This document shows positions 1-6,497 of a DNA stretch of 13,971 nucleotides, piece after piece. Made by a program: the position numbers and the translations under genes. The notes below the pieces were generated by a model. It saw nothing but the letters and a program-made list of their open reading frames with translations, ran no database searches and was not told the origin of the DNA. The first letter of the stretch is position 1. Each line of letters starts with the position of its first letter. The DNA is from Angelakisella sp. (GTDB taxonomy: Bacteria; Bacillota; Clostridia; Oscillospirales; Ruminococcaceae): assembly GCA_022795575.1 (NCBI GenBank), contig JAAWGY010000029.1, forward strand, positions 1-13,971. The letters are read 5' to 3'.

Positions 1-4
1 CTCC

Positions 5-91
5 GTCGCCTGCGGGCGACACCTCCCCTTTCAGGGGAGGCCGGCCTAAGAGCCGCCTTCGGCGGTTGGCCGTGGGGCTGCTTCGCAGCCC
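5..91. repeat. Cluster of four GC-rich hairpins
   Basis: Four inverted repeats lie almost end to end. They are GTCGCC/GGCGAC (5-10 with 15-20), CCTCCCCT/AGGGGAGG (22-29 with 33-40), a nested pair CGGCC/GGCCG (42-46 with 68-72) around AGCCGCC/GGCGGTT (51-57 with 61-67), and GGGCTGC/GCAGCCC (75-81 with 85-91). Three of the four have the same TTC loop. CTTTGG at 91-96 can also pair with CCAAAG at 122-127. No gene was recognised here. The arrangement resembles a dispersed intergenic repeat element of GC-rich gut Clostridia, but a structured RNA or the end of an upstream transcript cannot be excluded, as the window starts inside it. Confidence 0.6.
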
Positions 92-272
92 TTTGGAGGG
101 ACGATTTACGGCGGAGTTGTACCAAAGAAGATGGGGACTGCCGTCTTATCAGGCCGTCAGGCCGCGGTCCAAAAACAGCGGCGTAATGGTGGGGATGGGG
201 CCAATCGCAGGTTTCCTCCCGACTGGCCAGGAAGCACAAACCGCGGCCGGGGTTAGGAGTAGCCGCTATCTC
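92..272. other. Intergenic sequence, nothing recognised
   Basis: No credible gene or known RNA family was recognised. The open frame that crosses it on the plus strand begins inside the hairpin cluster, lacks a ribosome binding site and has no recognisable domain, so it is treated as noise. Confidence 0.5.
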
Positions 273-324
273 CCCAAAACAGCCCGCTGCGCGCCGCAGG
301 CGCTGTAAGCGGGCGCATTTTGGG
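273..324. terminator. Bipartite hairpin, likely bidirectional terminator
   Basis: A long hairpin has CCCAAAA (273-279) pairing with TTTTGGG (318-324), then GCCCGCT (282-288) with AGCGGGC (308-314), and an inner GCGCC/GGCGC (291-295 with 299-303). The GC-rich core flanked by an A-run on one side and a T-run on the other is the layout of an intrinsic terminator working on either strand. It would insulate darA from whatever lies upstream. The T-run is only four bases, so strength is uncertain. Confidence 0.6.
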
Positions 325-371
325 CCCACCAGCCCCCCGTCAATTTCTGTCTGGAGTTTTCTCCCCAAATA

Positions 372-380
372 TGCTATAAT
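372..380 (+). promoter_or_regulatory. Extended -10 promoter of darA-holB
   Basis: TGCTATAAT is a perfect extended -10 element (TG at 372-373, TATAAT at 375-380) about 70 bases before the darA start. No good -35 is seen at the usual distance, which extended -10 promoters tolerate. Its position after the terminator at 273-324 suggests darA starts a new transcript here. Confidence 0.65.
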
Positions 381-450
381 AATACCCACACAGCCCGTCA
401 GCCGCCATTTCAGCGCGGCCCAAAGCCCTAACATAAAGGAGCGATATATT

Positions 451-774
451 ATGAAGATGATCCTTGCCATCGTGTCCAACGACGACAGCTCCAACGTATC
501 CCGCACCCTCACCAAGGAGCGGTACTCCGTCACCCGGCTGGCCACCACCGGCGGCTTTCTGATGTCCGGCAACACCACCCTCCTCATCGGTGTAGAGGAC
601 GAAAAGGTGGACGATGTCATCCGCATCATCGCGGATAACTCCCGCAAGCGCACCAAGATGGTGCCCTCCACCGCCTCCTTCAGCGCGGGGATGTACGCCG
701 GGATGCCGGTACAGGTGACGGTAGGCGGCGCCACCATCTTTGTGATGAACGTGGAACGGTTCGAGAAGGCCTGA
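451..774 (+). CDS. darA: Cyclic-di-AMP receptor, DarA/PstA (YaaQ) family
   Basis: This is a 107-residue PII-like protein, the usual length of the family. Such proteins form trimers that bind cyclic di-AMP in the cytosol; downstream targets are poorly known. The signature RLATTGGFLMSGNTTLLIGVE (residues 29-49) holds the TTGGFL and GNTTLL segments typical of the ligand pocket, and the N-terminus MKMILAIVSNDD matches the first strand and nucleotide-contacting loop. A ribosome binding site AAAGGAG at 435-441 lies nine bases before the ATG, and an extended -10 promoter lies upstream. The stop codon overlaps the holB start by one base (TGATG), indicating translational coupling. In Bacillus the same gene (yaaQ) sits near holB and ricT, but the intervening yaaR is absent here. 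Identification is firm from sequence; the role follows from the family. Confidence 0.93.
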   Translation: MKMILAIVSNDDSSNVSRTLTKERYSVTRLATTGGFLMSGNTTLLIGVEDEKVDDVIRIIADNSRKRTKMVPSTASFSAGMYAGMPVQVTVGGATIFVMNVERFEKA

Positions 775-1685
775 TGCAGAGGAAAAGAACACTCCCCCCG
801 CTCCCCGGCCCGCTGCGGACCATGGCGGAGGAGGGGCGGCTGGTGCACAGCATCTGCCTGGAGGGGGCTCCCGGCAGCGGGCGCAAGGAGACCGCCATGG
901 CCCTGGCGGGGGCCATCCTCTGCGAGCGGCAGGGGGGGGAGATGTGCGGGGAGTGCCTGCCCTGCCGCAAGGTGCTGGAGGGGGTGCACAGCGACGTCGT
1001 CCTGGTGGACGGCAGAGCCCAGCCGGAGCGCTTTAAGGTGGAGCCGATGCGGGAGCTGCGGGCCGGCGCCTACCGGAGCCCCAGCGAGGGACGGGCCAAG
1101 GTGTATGTCATCGCCGAGGCGCAGCTCCTCTCCCGGGAGGCCCAGAATATCCTGCTTAAGGTGATTGAGGAGCCGCCGGAGGATACCTTTTTCCTCTTTA
1201 CCTGCGACAATAAATTCCGGCTGCTGCCCACCATCCTATCCCGGGTGGTGGCGGTGGCGGTGCCCCCTTTGCCGGTGGAGCAGTGCCGGCGGGCCTTGGC
1301 GGAGCGAGTCCCCGGCAAGACCGAGGAGGCCTACCGGGAGGCGGCGCTGCTGAGCTGCGGCAGCCCGGGGGAGGGGGAACGGATTTTGACCCAGGCCCAG
1401 GCGGCAAAAAGGGCCCGGGCGGCCCGGGCGCTGGTGGAGGCCATGGCGGCAAAAAGCCCCTACCGGGCCATGGCGGCGGCAACCCCCTTTGAGAAGACCA
1501 GGGCGGACTACACCGCCCTGCTGGAGGCGGCGTCCCGGCTGGCCATGCTGCCGGAGCTGCGGGAGGAGCTGAGGCTTTCCCCCGCCCGGGGGATGGAGCT
1601 GCGGGAGCGGCTGGAGCAGACGCTGGAGCGCAACCGTCAAAACGGCTACCTGCCGCTGCTGACGGCGCTGCTCTCGGCAGATTAG
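774..1685 (+). CDS. holB: DNA polymerase III subunit delta-prime
   Basis: This 303-residue protein is the delta-prime subunit of the DNA polymerase III clamp loader, the AAA+ complex that places the beta sliding clamp on DNA. Family features seen are a degenerate P-loop GAPGSGRKE (31-39), a zinc-binding cysteine set C50, C58, C61, C64 in the CGECLPC context, the AEAQLLSREAQNILLKVIEE segment (114-132) corresponding to Walker B and its following helix, and the TILSRVVAV sensor/SRC-like segment (153-161). The delta-prime subunit normally lacks ATPase activity, which fits the imperfect P-loop. DnaX (tau/gamma) has the same fold but is longer and keeps an intact P-loop. The start overlaps the darA stop by one base. 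The C-terminal third is Ala/Arg-rich and poorly conserved, as is normal for this subunit. A 66-base gap follows before ricT. Confidence 0.9.
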   Translation: MQRKRTLPPLPGPLRTMAEEGRLVHSICLEGAPGSGRKETAMALAGAILCERQGGEMCGECLPCRKVLEGVHSDVVLVDGRAQPERFKVEPMRELRAGAYRSPSEGRAKVYVIAEAQLLSREAQNILLKVIEEPPEDTFFLFTCDNKFRLLPTILSRVVAVAVPPLPVEQCRRALAERVPGKTEEAYREAALLSCGSPGEGERILTQAQAAKRARAARALVEAMAAKSPYRAMAAATPFEKTRADYTALLEAASRLAMLPELREELRLSPARGMELRERLEQTLERNRQNGYLPLLTALLSAD

Positions 1686-1714
1686 GGGCGCCCGTGTACA
1701 GGGCAATCAAATGG

Positions 1715-1739
1715 TTCCGCTGCGTCGACGCAGCCGGAA
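1715..1739. other. Small hairpin before ricT ribosome binding site
   Basis: GCTGCG (1719-1724) and CGCAGC (1729-1734) pair around a TCGA loop. The stem can extend through TTCC (1715-1718) and GGAA (1736-1739) with one bulged C. It ends two bases before the TGGAGG ribosome binding site of ricT and has no T-run, so it is more likely a leader hairpin or spacer than a terminator. Confidence 0.35.
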
Positions 1740-1751
1740 GTGGAGGTCTGA

Positions 1752-2639
1752 ATGGCAGTTATCATCGGCGTTAGATTCAAGGAAGTCAGCAAAATCTATT
1801 ACTTTGACCCGGACGGAAAGGAGTACCCCCTGGGGGAGCTGGTGATCGTGGAAACCACCCGGGGGGTGGAGTGCGGCACGGTGGCCATCCCCAACCGGGA
1901 GGTGCCGGACGAGAGCATCACCAAGCCCCTGAAGCGGGTGGTGCGCAAGGCCAGCAAGGAGGACCGGCGGCGCATCGAGGAGAACCACCAGAAGGAGAAG
2001 CGGGCTTACCGCATCTGCCAGGAAAAGATTGCCGCCAACAAGCTGGAGATGAAGCTGGTGGGGGTGGAGTACACCTTTGACAACAGCAAGATCCTCTTCT
2101 ACTTTACCGCCGACGGCCGGGTGGACTTCCGGGAGCTGGTAAAGGATTTGGCGTCGGTGTTCCGCACCCGCATTGAGCTGCGGCAGATTGGGGTGCGGGA
2201 CGAGGCCAAGATGCTGGGGGGGCTGGGCATCTGCGGGCGGCCCTTCTGCTGCTCCTCCTTTTTGGGGGAGTTCCAGCCGGTGTCCATCAAGATGGCCAAG
2301 GAGCAGGGGCTCTCCCTGAACCCCACCAAGATTTCCGGCACCTGCGGGCGGCTGATGTGCTGCCTGAAGTATGAGCAGCCCGCCTACGAGGAGCTGCTGC
2401 GGACCACCCCCAAGGTGGGCTCCACGGTGGCCACCCCCGATGGCCGGGGGGTGGTGCGGGAGGTAAGCCTCCTCACCGGGCAGCTGAAGGTAAACCTCCT
2501 TGCCAACACCGACGGCGCCCTGACCACCTACAACAAGCAGGAGGTGCGGGTGCTCCGGGACGCCCCGGGCAAGGGGGAGGCCCGCCAGGGGGGCAAAAAG
2601 GACGCCGCCAAGGAGAGCCCCCGGGAGGAGAACCTCTAA
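1752..2639 (+). CDS. ricT: PSP1 domain regulatory protein RicT (YaaT)
   Basis: This 295-residue protein belongs to the PSP1/YaaT family. In Bacillus subtilis RicT works with RicA and RicF in a cytosolic iron-sulfur complex that supports RNase Y-dependent mRNA processing and affects sporulation, biofilm and competence. The N-terminal half contains the PSP1 core (VGVEYTFDNSKILFYFTADG, residues 103-122). The cysteine motifs CGRPFCC (161-167) and CGRLMCC (198-204) give the six conserved cysteines of the family. The C-terminal 25 residues are a charged Gly/Lys/Glu tail of low complexity. TGGAGG at 1741-1746 lies five bases before the ATG. Placement after darA-holB matches the Bacillus yaaQ-holB-yaaT order. 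No ricA or ricF homologue is visible in the window, so partners must be encoded elsewhere or be absent. Confidence 0.92.
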   Translation: MAVIIGVRFKEVSKIYYFDPDGKEYPLGELVIVETTRGVECGTVAIPNREVPDESITKPLKRVVRKASKEDRRRIEENHQKEKRAYRICQEKIAANKLEMKLVGVEYTFDNSKILFYFTADGRVDFRELVKDLASVFRTRIELRQIGVRDEAKMLGGLGICGRPFCCSSFLGEFQPVSIKMAKEQGLSLNPTKISGTCGRLMCCLKYEQPAYEELLRTTPKVGSTVATPDGRGVVREVSLLTGQLKVNLLANTDGALTTYNKQEVRVLRDAPGKGEARQGGKKDAAKESPREENL

Positions 2640-2678
2640 AAAGCGCCTTTACCGGTAATGAAAAAGCACAAAATACAG

Positions 2679-2706
2679 TTGCATTTTTCTGTCATTGTGC
2701 TAAAAT
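2679..2706 (+). promoter_or_regulatory. Promoter of the ferredoxin gene
   Basis: TTGCAT (2679-2684) is separated by 16 bases from TAAAAT (2701-2706). TGC directly before the -10 makes it an extended -10 element. It lies in a short AT-rich stretch after ricT, so the ferredoxin gene probably has its own transcript starting about 80 bases before its start codon. Confidence 0.65.
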
Positions 2707-2724
2707 AAATTCGGAGCCTGTGCC

Positions 2725-2758
2725 CCCGCCTCCACAAGGGGTTCCCTGTGGGGGCGGG
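2725..2758 (+). other. Stable leader hairpin before the ferredoxin gene
   Basis: CCCGCCTCCACA (2725-2736) pairs with TGTGGGGGCGGG (2747-2758), twelve pairs including one G-U, around a ten-base loop. It sits between the promoter and the ribosome binding site GGGAGG (2778-2783). It has no T-run after it. It may stabilise the short mRNA or modulate its expression; this is inferred from position only. Confidence 0.5.
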
Positions 2759-2793
2759 CGGCGGGTCCAGAACAAAAGGGAGGTGTATTGGCA

Positions 2794-2964
2794 ATGGCAT
2801 ACGTAATCAACGACGAGTGCATCAGCTGCGGCAGCTGCGAGGGCGAGTGCCCCGTCAGCGCGATTTCTCAGGGTGATGCCCACTACCAGATCGATGCGGG
2901 CACCTGCATCGATTGCGGCACCTGCGCCGGTGTCTGCCCCACCGGGGCCATCCACGAGGGCTGA
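2794..2964 (+). CDS. 2[4Fe-4S] ferredoxin
   Basis: This 56-residue protein is a classical clostridial-type ferredoxin, a soluble low-potential electron carrier for enzymes such as pyruvate:ferredoxin oxidoreductase and hydrogenase. Both cluster motifs are complete: C9-x2-C12-x2-C15-x3-C19-P and C38-x2-C41-x2-C44-x3-C48-P, in two similar halves. The length is exactly that of the family. The ATG was chosen because it gives the standard MAYVINDECI N-terminus. The ribosome binding site GGAGG (2779-2783) is ten bases upstream; an in-frame TTG at 2788 would add two residues. It has its own promoter (2679-2706) and an immediate strong terminator (2999-3027), so it is probably monocistronic and highly expressed. 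Confidence 0.95.
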   Translation: MAYVINDECISCGSCEGECPVSAISQGDAHYQIDAGTCIDCGTCAGVCPTGAIHEG

Positions 2965-2998
2965 GTACTGCCCTACATAGCCCGTTTGGGCTGTAAAG

Positions 2999-3027
2999 GG
3001 AGAGGGAGAAACTCCCTCTCCTTTTTT
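2999..3027 (+). terminator. Strong intrinsic terminator after ferredoxin gene
   Basis: GGAGAGGGAG (2999-3008) pairs perfectly with CTCCCTCTCC (3012-3021) around an AAA loop, followed by six T residues (3022-3027). This is a textbook rho-independent terminator. A second small hairpin AGCCC/GGGCT lies just before it (2979-2983 with 2988-2992). Confidence 0.92.
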
Positions 3028-3059
3028 GTATCGCCGGATGTATGCTTGCCAGCCGCCTT

Positions 3060-3079
3060 TTGACATATACTACTATGGT
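3060..3079 (+). promoter_or_regulatory. Possible promoter region of Na/Pi cotransporter gene
   Basis: The gap between the terminator and the TTG start contains a TTGACA (3060-3065), a TATACT (3066-3071) and an overlapping TACTAT (3071-3076). No pair has ideal spacing: TTGCCA at 3046-3051 is 14 bases from TATACT and 19 from TACTAT. A promoter is expected here because of the upstream terminator, but which elements are used cannot be decided. Confidence 0.35.
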
Positions 3080-3139
3080 AAGAGCCGCTGCATTTTTACA
3101 AGCCCTGCATCAGCTTTCCCCACAAAGGAGGATCTTGCT

Positions 3140-4924
3140 TTGGACTTTTTTGGGTTTATCAGCCTGTTCGGCGGGTTGGCGCTGTTTTTATACGGAATGT
3201 CGGTGTTGGGGGGGAGCCTGGAGAAGGCCTCCGAGGGCCGGCTGGAAAAGATCCTGGAGCGCCTTACCGGCAGCGTCCTGAAGGGGGTGCTGCTGGGGGC
3301 GGTGGTCACTGCCGCCATCCAGTCCTCCTCGGCGGCCACGGTAATTGTGGTGGGGCTGGTAAACGCCCGGGTGATGAAGCTGCGCCAGGCCATCGGGGTG
3401 ATTATGGGGGCCAACATCGGCACCACCGTCACCGCCCATATCCTCCGCCTCAGCGGCGGGGAGGGGGGCTTTCTGCTGCGGCTCATCTCCCCCACCACCC
3501 TGGCCCCCTCCATGGCCATCGCCGGCATCCTGCTGTTTATGCTGGCCAAGGGGGACCGCCTGCGGGAGGTGGGGCAGATGCTGCTGGGCTTTGGGGTGCT
3601 GTTTACCGGGATGTTCCAGATGGAGGCGGCGGTAAGGCCCCTGCGGGAGCTGCCCGCCTTTGCCCAGCTGTTCCAGGCCATGACCAACCCCATCCTGGGG
3701 GTGCTGGTGGGGGCCGGCGTCACCGCCATCATTCAGTCCTCCTCCGCCTCGGTGGGTATCTTGCAGGCCCTTTCCTCCACCGGGGCCATCACCTGGGCGG
3801 CGGCGGTGCCCATCATCCTGGGGCAGAACATCGGCACCTGCGTAACCCCCATGCTGGCCAGCGTAGGGGCCTCCAAAAACGCCAAGCGCGCCGCCTTTGT
3901 CCACCTGTCCCTGAACCTTTTGGGCACCGGGGTTTTTCTCTGCGGCATCTACGGGGTGCAGCACCTCATCGGCCTGCCCTTTTGGGGGGATGTCATCGAT
4001 AAGGGGGGCATCGCCAACTTCCACACCTTCTTTAACGTTGCGGTGACGGTGCTGTTCCTCCCCTTTGTGGGCCTGCTGGAGCGGTGCGTCTACCTCCTGG
4101 TCCCCCAGGAGGAGGCGGAGGGACAAGCCCCCCGGGAGGACCCTGTGGTGCTGGCCCTGGATCCCCGCCTGCTGGTATCGCCGGGGCTGGCCCTGGAGCA
4201 GGCCCACACCGCCGCCGGCCGGATGGCCGCCCTTGCCAGGGAGAATTTTTCCCTGGCCCGGGAGCTGCTCCTTTCCGGGGCGGACGAGGAAAAGGCCGCC
4301 CGGCTGCTGCGCCAGGAAAAGCTGGTGGATACCCTCCAGGACCGGGTGGAGGCCTACCTCATCCAGCTTTCCCGCCGCCACCTTACCGAGGGCGGCAAGG
4401 CGGAGGTCTCCCGCCTGCTCCACATGATCGGGGAGCTGGAGCGGATCTCGGACCAGGCGGAGAACATCCTGGAGGACGTCCAGCTGCTAAAGCAGACGGG
4501 GATCTCCTTCTCCCCCGGCGCCAAACGGGAGATGGGGCTTTACAGCGCCGCCGTTACCGAGATCCTGGACGCCGCCATCCGGGCCTGGGAGGGCAACGAC
4601 CCGGCCCTGGCCAGGGGCATCGAGCCCCTGGAGCAGGTGGTGGACCTGGCGGAGGAGTACCTGAAGGGGCGGCACATCAGCCGCCTGCGGGACGGGGACT
4701 GCTCGGTGGACGCCGCCTTTGCCTTTGTGGAGGCCCTTTCCTCCATGGAGCGCATCGCCGACCACTGCTCCAACATCGGGGTGCTGCTCATCGACGGCTG
4801 CCGGGAGGGGGAGAGCCACGCCTACCTCCACGCCCTCCACAAGGGCCAGGACCCGGACTATGTCCGGGCCTACCGGGGCTACGAGGAAAAGTACCTCGCC
4901 GCCCTGCGGGCGCTTACCCCGTAA
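3140..4924 (+). CDS. Na/Pi cotransporter family protein with PhoU-like tail
   Basis: This protein of about 594 residues is a sodium-dependent phosphate transporter of the NptA/YjbB type, in the inner membrane. The two inverted Na/Pi repeats carry the hallmark QSSSA motifs, in GAVVTAAIQSSSAATV (residues 61-65 for QSSSA) and GAGVTAIIQSSSASV (199-203), among several hydrophobic segments. After about residue 340 comes a soluble helical region with LEQAH, LARENFSLARELL and ELERISDQAENI, typical of the PhoU-like domain fused to this family. The TTG at 3140 was chosen because AAAGGAGG (3124-3131) lies eight bases before it and the protein then starts in the first membrane segment. The longer frame, from 3026, would begin inside the T-run of the preceding terminator. 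It probably imports phosphate, or exports it as shown for some homologues. A hairpin terminator follows at 4967-5005. Confidence 0.88.
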   Translation: MDFFGFISLFGGLALFLYGMSVLGGSLEKASEGRLEKILERLTGSVLKGVLLGAVVTAAIQSSSAATVIVVGLVNARVMKLRQAIGVIMGANIGTTVTAHILRLSGGEGGFLLRLISPTTLAPSMAIAGILLFMLAKGDRLREVGQMLLGFGVLFTGMFQMEAAVRPLRELPAFAQLFQAMTNPILGVLVGAGVTAIIQSSSASVGILQALSSTGAITWAAAVPIILGQNIGTCVTPMLASVGASKNAKRAAFVHLSLNLLGTGVFLCGIYGVQHLIGLPFWGDVIDKGGIANFHTFFNVAVTVLFLPFVGLLERCVYLLVPQEEAEGQAPREDPVVLALDPRLLVSPGLALEQAHTAAGRMAALARENFSLARELLLSGADEEKAARLLRQEKLVDTLQDRVEAYLIQLSRRHLTEGGKAEVSRLLHMIGELERISDQAENILEDVQLLKQTGISFSPGAKREMGLYSAAVTEILDAAIRAWEGNDPALARGIEPLEQVVDLAEEYLKGRHISRLRDGDCSVDAAFAFVEALSSMERIADHCSNIGVLLIDGCREGESHAYLHALHKGQDPDYVRAYRGYEEKYLAALRALTP

Positions 4925-4966
4925 AAAGAAAACCCCTCCCGGAGGGTGAGGCGTCATAAAGAAGTT

Positions 4967-5005
4967 AAGGGCAAGACAGGCCGTAGCGGTCTGTCCTGCC
5001 CTTTT
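4967..5005. terminator. Likely bidirectional terminator between convergent genes
   Basis: AAGGGCAAGACAG (4967-4979) pairs with CTGTCCTGCCCTT (4991-5003) with one A-C mismatch, which becomes a G-U pair in the minus-strand RNA. TTTT follows at 5002-5005 on the plus strand, and a T-richer TTAACTTCTTT follows on the minus strand. It sits between the convergent Na/Pi cotransporter gene and the minus-strand gene ending at 5081, so it can serve both. Confidence 0.75.
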
Positions 5006-5080
5006 ACACTGTGTAACCCACTATGACACCTTTCGGAGAAAGTGCCTGTGGGGGGCGCAGGAAACTGGAAGCAACTGCTT

Positions 5081-5647
5081 TTAGCGGTCAAACAATGAAC
5101 CTGTTCCACTGTGGATACTGCCACCATCTTCCCTATATGTTGAGATAAAGCGAGGTTCACGTTTTGTGCATTGGTAAAACCGCATTAGTATATCTGTAAC
5201 ATCAGTTTTCTTCTCGATACCGAAACGGTCCGCCAATTCTTGTTGCGCTTCTACTAAATCAAACTCCATATCCTCGGCATCATCTATGTGTTCTTCAAAA
5301 ACTTCTCTCGCGTATACCTCAAGGCTCTCCCTGTCGGAATACTCCTCTTCATCCAAGTAATCCAACCAATGGGGACAATTTACCATAAATTCAAAGAACT
5401 CTTTCAAATTATCTGCAATTCTGCCGCACTCGCCCCCGCTTCCCCAAAATCCTATGGAACCATCTTCGAGCAAAATATATTCATTCCCGGAGCCTGCCCT
5501 GGCAAAAGTTTTCCCGGCGATATTATAAGTCAAGTGACCAAATTCGTCCTCCGGCATCCTAAATTCCGGAAGAACCTCGATATCGCAGACATCACACAGC
5601 AAATCCGACAGGCGGCGGTCCTCGCGCAGCATTTTAATATAATCCAT
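5081..5647 (-). CDS. Hypothetical acidic protein, possibly SUKH-like
   Basis: This 188-residue acidic cytosolic protein has no signal peptide or membrane segment. I do not recognise it with certainty. The stretch GNEYILLEDGSIGFWGSGGE (54-73) followed by IADNLKEFFEFMVNCPHWLDYL (77-98) resembles the core of SMI1/KNR4 (SUKH) proteins, many of which are immunity proteins of polymorphic toxins; this is an inference from pattern only. The C-terminal part is a Glu/Asp-rich helix (105-142). The ribosome binding site AGGAGG lies eight bases before the ATG, and a promoter is visible at 5690-5718. The gene is clearly AT-richer than its neighbours: two 60-base lines counted by hand (5221-5280 and 5341-5400) are 47% and 38% G+C. 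It sits alone between terminators, suggesting acquisition. No toxin gene is adjacent. Confidence 0.75.
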   Translation of the reverse strand: MDYIKMLREDRRLSDLLCDVCDIEVLPEFRMPEDEFGHLTYNIAGKTFARAGSGNEYILLEDGSIGFWGSGGECGRIADNLKEFFEFMVNCPHWLDYLDEEEYSDRESLEVYAREVFEEHIDDAEDMEFDLVEAQQELADRFGIEKKTDVTDILMRFYQCTKREPRFISTYREDGGSIHSGTGSLFDR

Positions 5648-5689
5648 TTTTGCTACCTCCTGTTAAAATTTAGAGTTGTCGATGAGTTT

Positions 5690-5718
5690 ATAATAAAGCA
5701 ACACCCACTGAAAAACAA
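5690..5718 (-). promoter_or_regulatory. Promoter of the AT-rich gene
   Basis: Read on the minus strand, TTGTTT (5713-5718) and TATTAT (5690-5695) are separated by 17 bases. The -35 lies in the loop of the upp terminator hairpin and the -10 just after its stem, so termination of the upstream operon and initiation of the downstream gene share the same bases. Confidence 0.5.
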
Positions 5719-5738
5719 CTTCTTTCCAGCGGGTGTTG
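5699..5738 (-). terminator. Terminator after upp
   Basis: On the minus strand, CAG/CTG and the CAACACCC/GGGTGTTG arms (5699-5710 with 5727-5738) form an eleven-pair stem with one mismatch, followed by CTTTATTAT. It lies about 60 bases after the upp stop codon and ends the fhs-to-upp gene block. The T-run is broken, so read-through is possible. Confidence 0.65.
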
Positions 5739-5794
5739 GCTTCCTTACGGGAGTTGCCTTGACGGAAGGGGGGTTCTTTTGGACAGAGCTGCCG

Positions 5795-6427
5795 TTACTT
5801 GGTGCCGTAGATGCGGTCGCCGGCGTCCCCCAGGCCGGGGAGGATGTACTTCTGCTCGTTGAGGCAGCGGTCCAGGGAGGCGCAGTAGATCTGGACATCG
5901 GGGTGGGCGTTGTTCAGCGCCTCCAGCCCCTCCGGCGCGGCGATGATGCAGAGGAATTTGATGCTCCGGCAGCCCCGGGCCTTGATCTGGGTGATGGCGT
6001 CGATGGCCGAACCTCCGGTGGCCAGCATGGGGTCCAGCACGATGACATCCCGCTCGGCAATGTCGCTGGGGAGCTTGCAGTAGTATTCCACCGGGGTGGC
6101 GGTGGTCTCGTCCCGGTAAAGGCCGATGTGCCCCACCTTGGCCGCCGGCAGCAGCGCCAGCATCCCGTCCAGCATCCCCATCCCCGCCCGGAGGATGGGC
6201 ACAAAGGCCAGCTTGCGCCCGCTGATCACCTTGGTGGTGGCGGGGCCCATGGGGGTTTCGATCTCCACATCCTTAAGGGGCAGGTCCCGGGTGGCCTCGT
6301 AGCACATCAGGCTGGAAATCTCGTTGACCAGCGCCCGGAACTCCTTGGAGCCGGTGTTTTTGTCCCGCAGCCAGGTGAGCTTGTGCTGGATCAGGGGGTG
6401 GTCCATAATGAAGGGCTTGTTTGTCAT
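5795..6427 (-). CDS. upp: Uracil phosphoribosyltransferase
   Basis: This 210-residue cytosolic enzyme converts uracil and PRPP to UMP and pyrophosphate in pyrimidine salvage. Length and motifs fit the family: LRAGMGMLDG (79-88), the PRPP-binding loop VIVLDPMLATGGSA (128-141), and the C-terminal uracil-binding GDAGDRIYGTK (200-210). A ribosome binding site GGAGGT (6436-6441 on the complementary strand) is eight bases before the ATG. It is last in the minus-strand series, 70 bases after rpiB with a hairpin in the gap, and is followed by a terminator. The rpiB-upp adjacency is common in Firmicutes. Confidence 0.95.
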   Translation of the reverse strand: MTNKPFIMDHPLIQHKLTWLRDKNTGSKEFRALVNEISSLMCYEATRDLPLKDVEIETPMGPATTKVISGRKLAFVPILRAGMGMLDGMLALLPAAKVGHIGLYRDETTATPVEYYCKLPSDIAERDVIVLDPMLATGGSAIDAITQIKARGCRSIKFLCIIAAPEGLEALNNAHPDVQIYCASLDRCLNEQKYILPGLGDAGDRIYGTK

Positions 6428-6466
6428 GTTTTGTTACCTCCGTTTCGTTGCTTATCCGGAAAAGGA

Positions 6467-6486
6467 GCATTGCCCAAAGGCAATGC
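6467..6486 (-). terminator. Hairpin between rpiB and upp
   Basis: GCATTGCC (6467-6474) pairs with GGCAATGC (6479-6486) around CAAA. On the minus strand it is followed by TCCTTTTCC, a weak T-run. It may act as a partial terminator that lowers upp expression relative to rpiB, or as an mRNA-processing hairpin. Confidence 0.45.
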
Positions 6487-6497
6487 CCCAGCGTAAA

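Noticed and set aside
3188..4423. Minus-strand open frame of 411 codons opposite the Na/Pi cotransporter gene
   Set aside because: It is Gly/His/Gln-rich and lies opposite a gene with clear Na/Pi motifs; no independent signals.
5288..6496. Plus-strand open frame of 402 codons running through the AT-rich gene and antisense to upp
   Set aside because: It joins two compositionally different regions, lacks a ribosome binding site and a recognisable domain, and is opposite a firmly identified upp.
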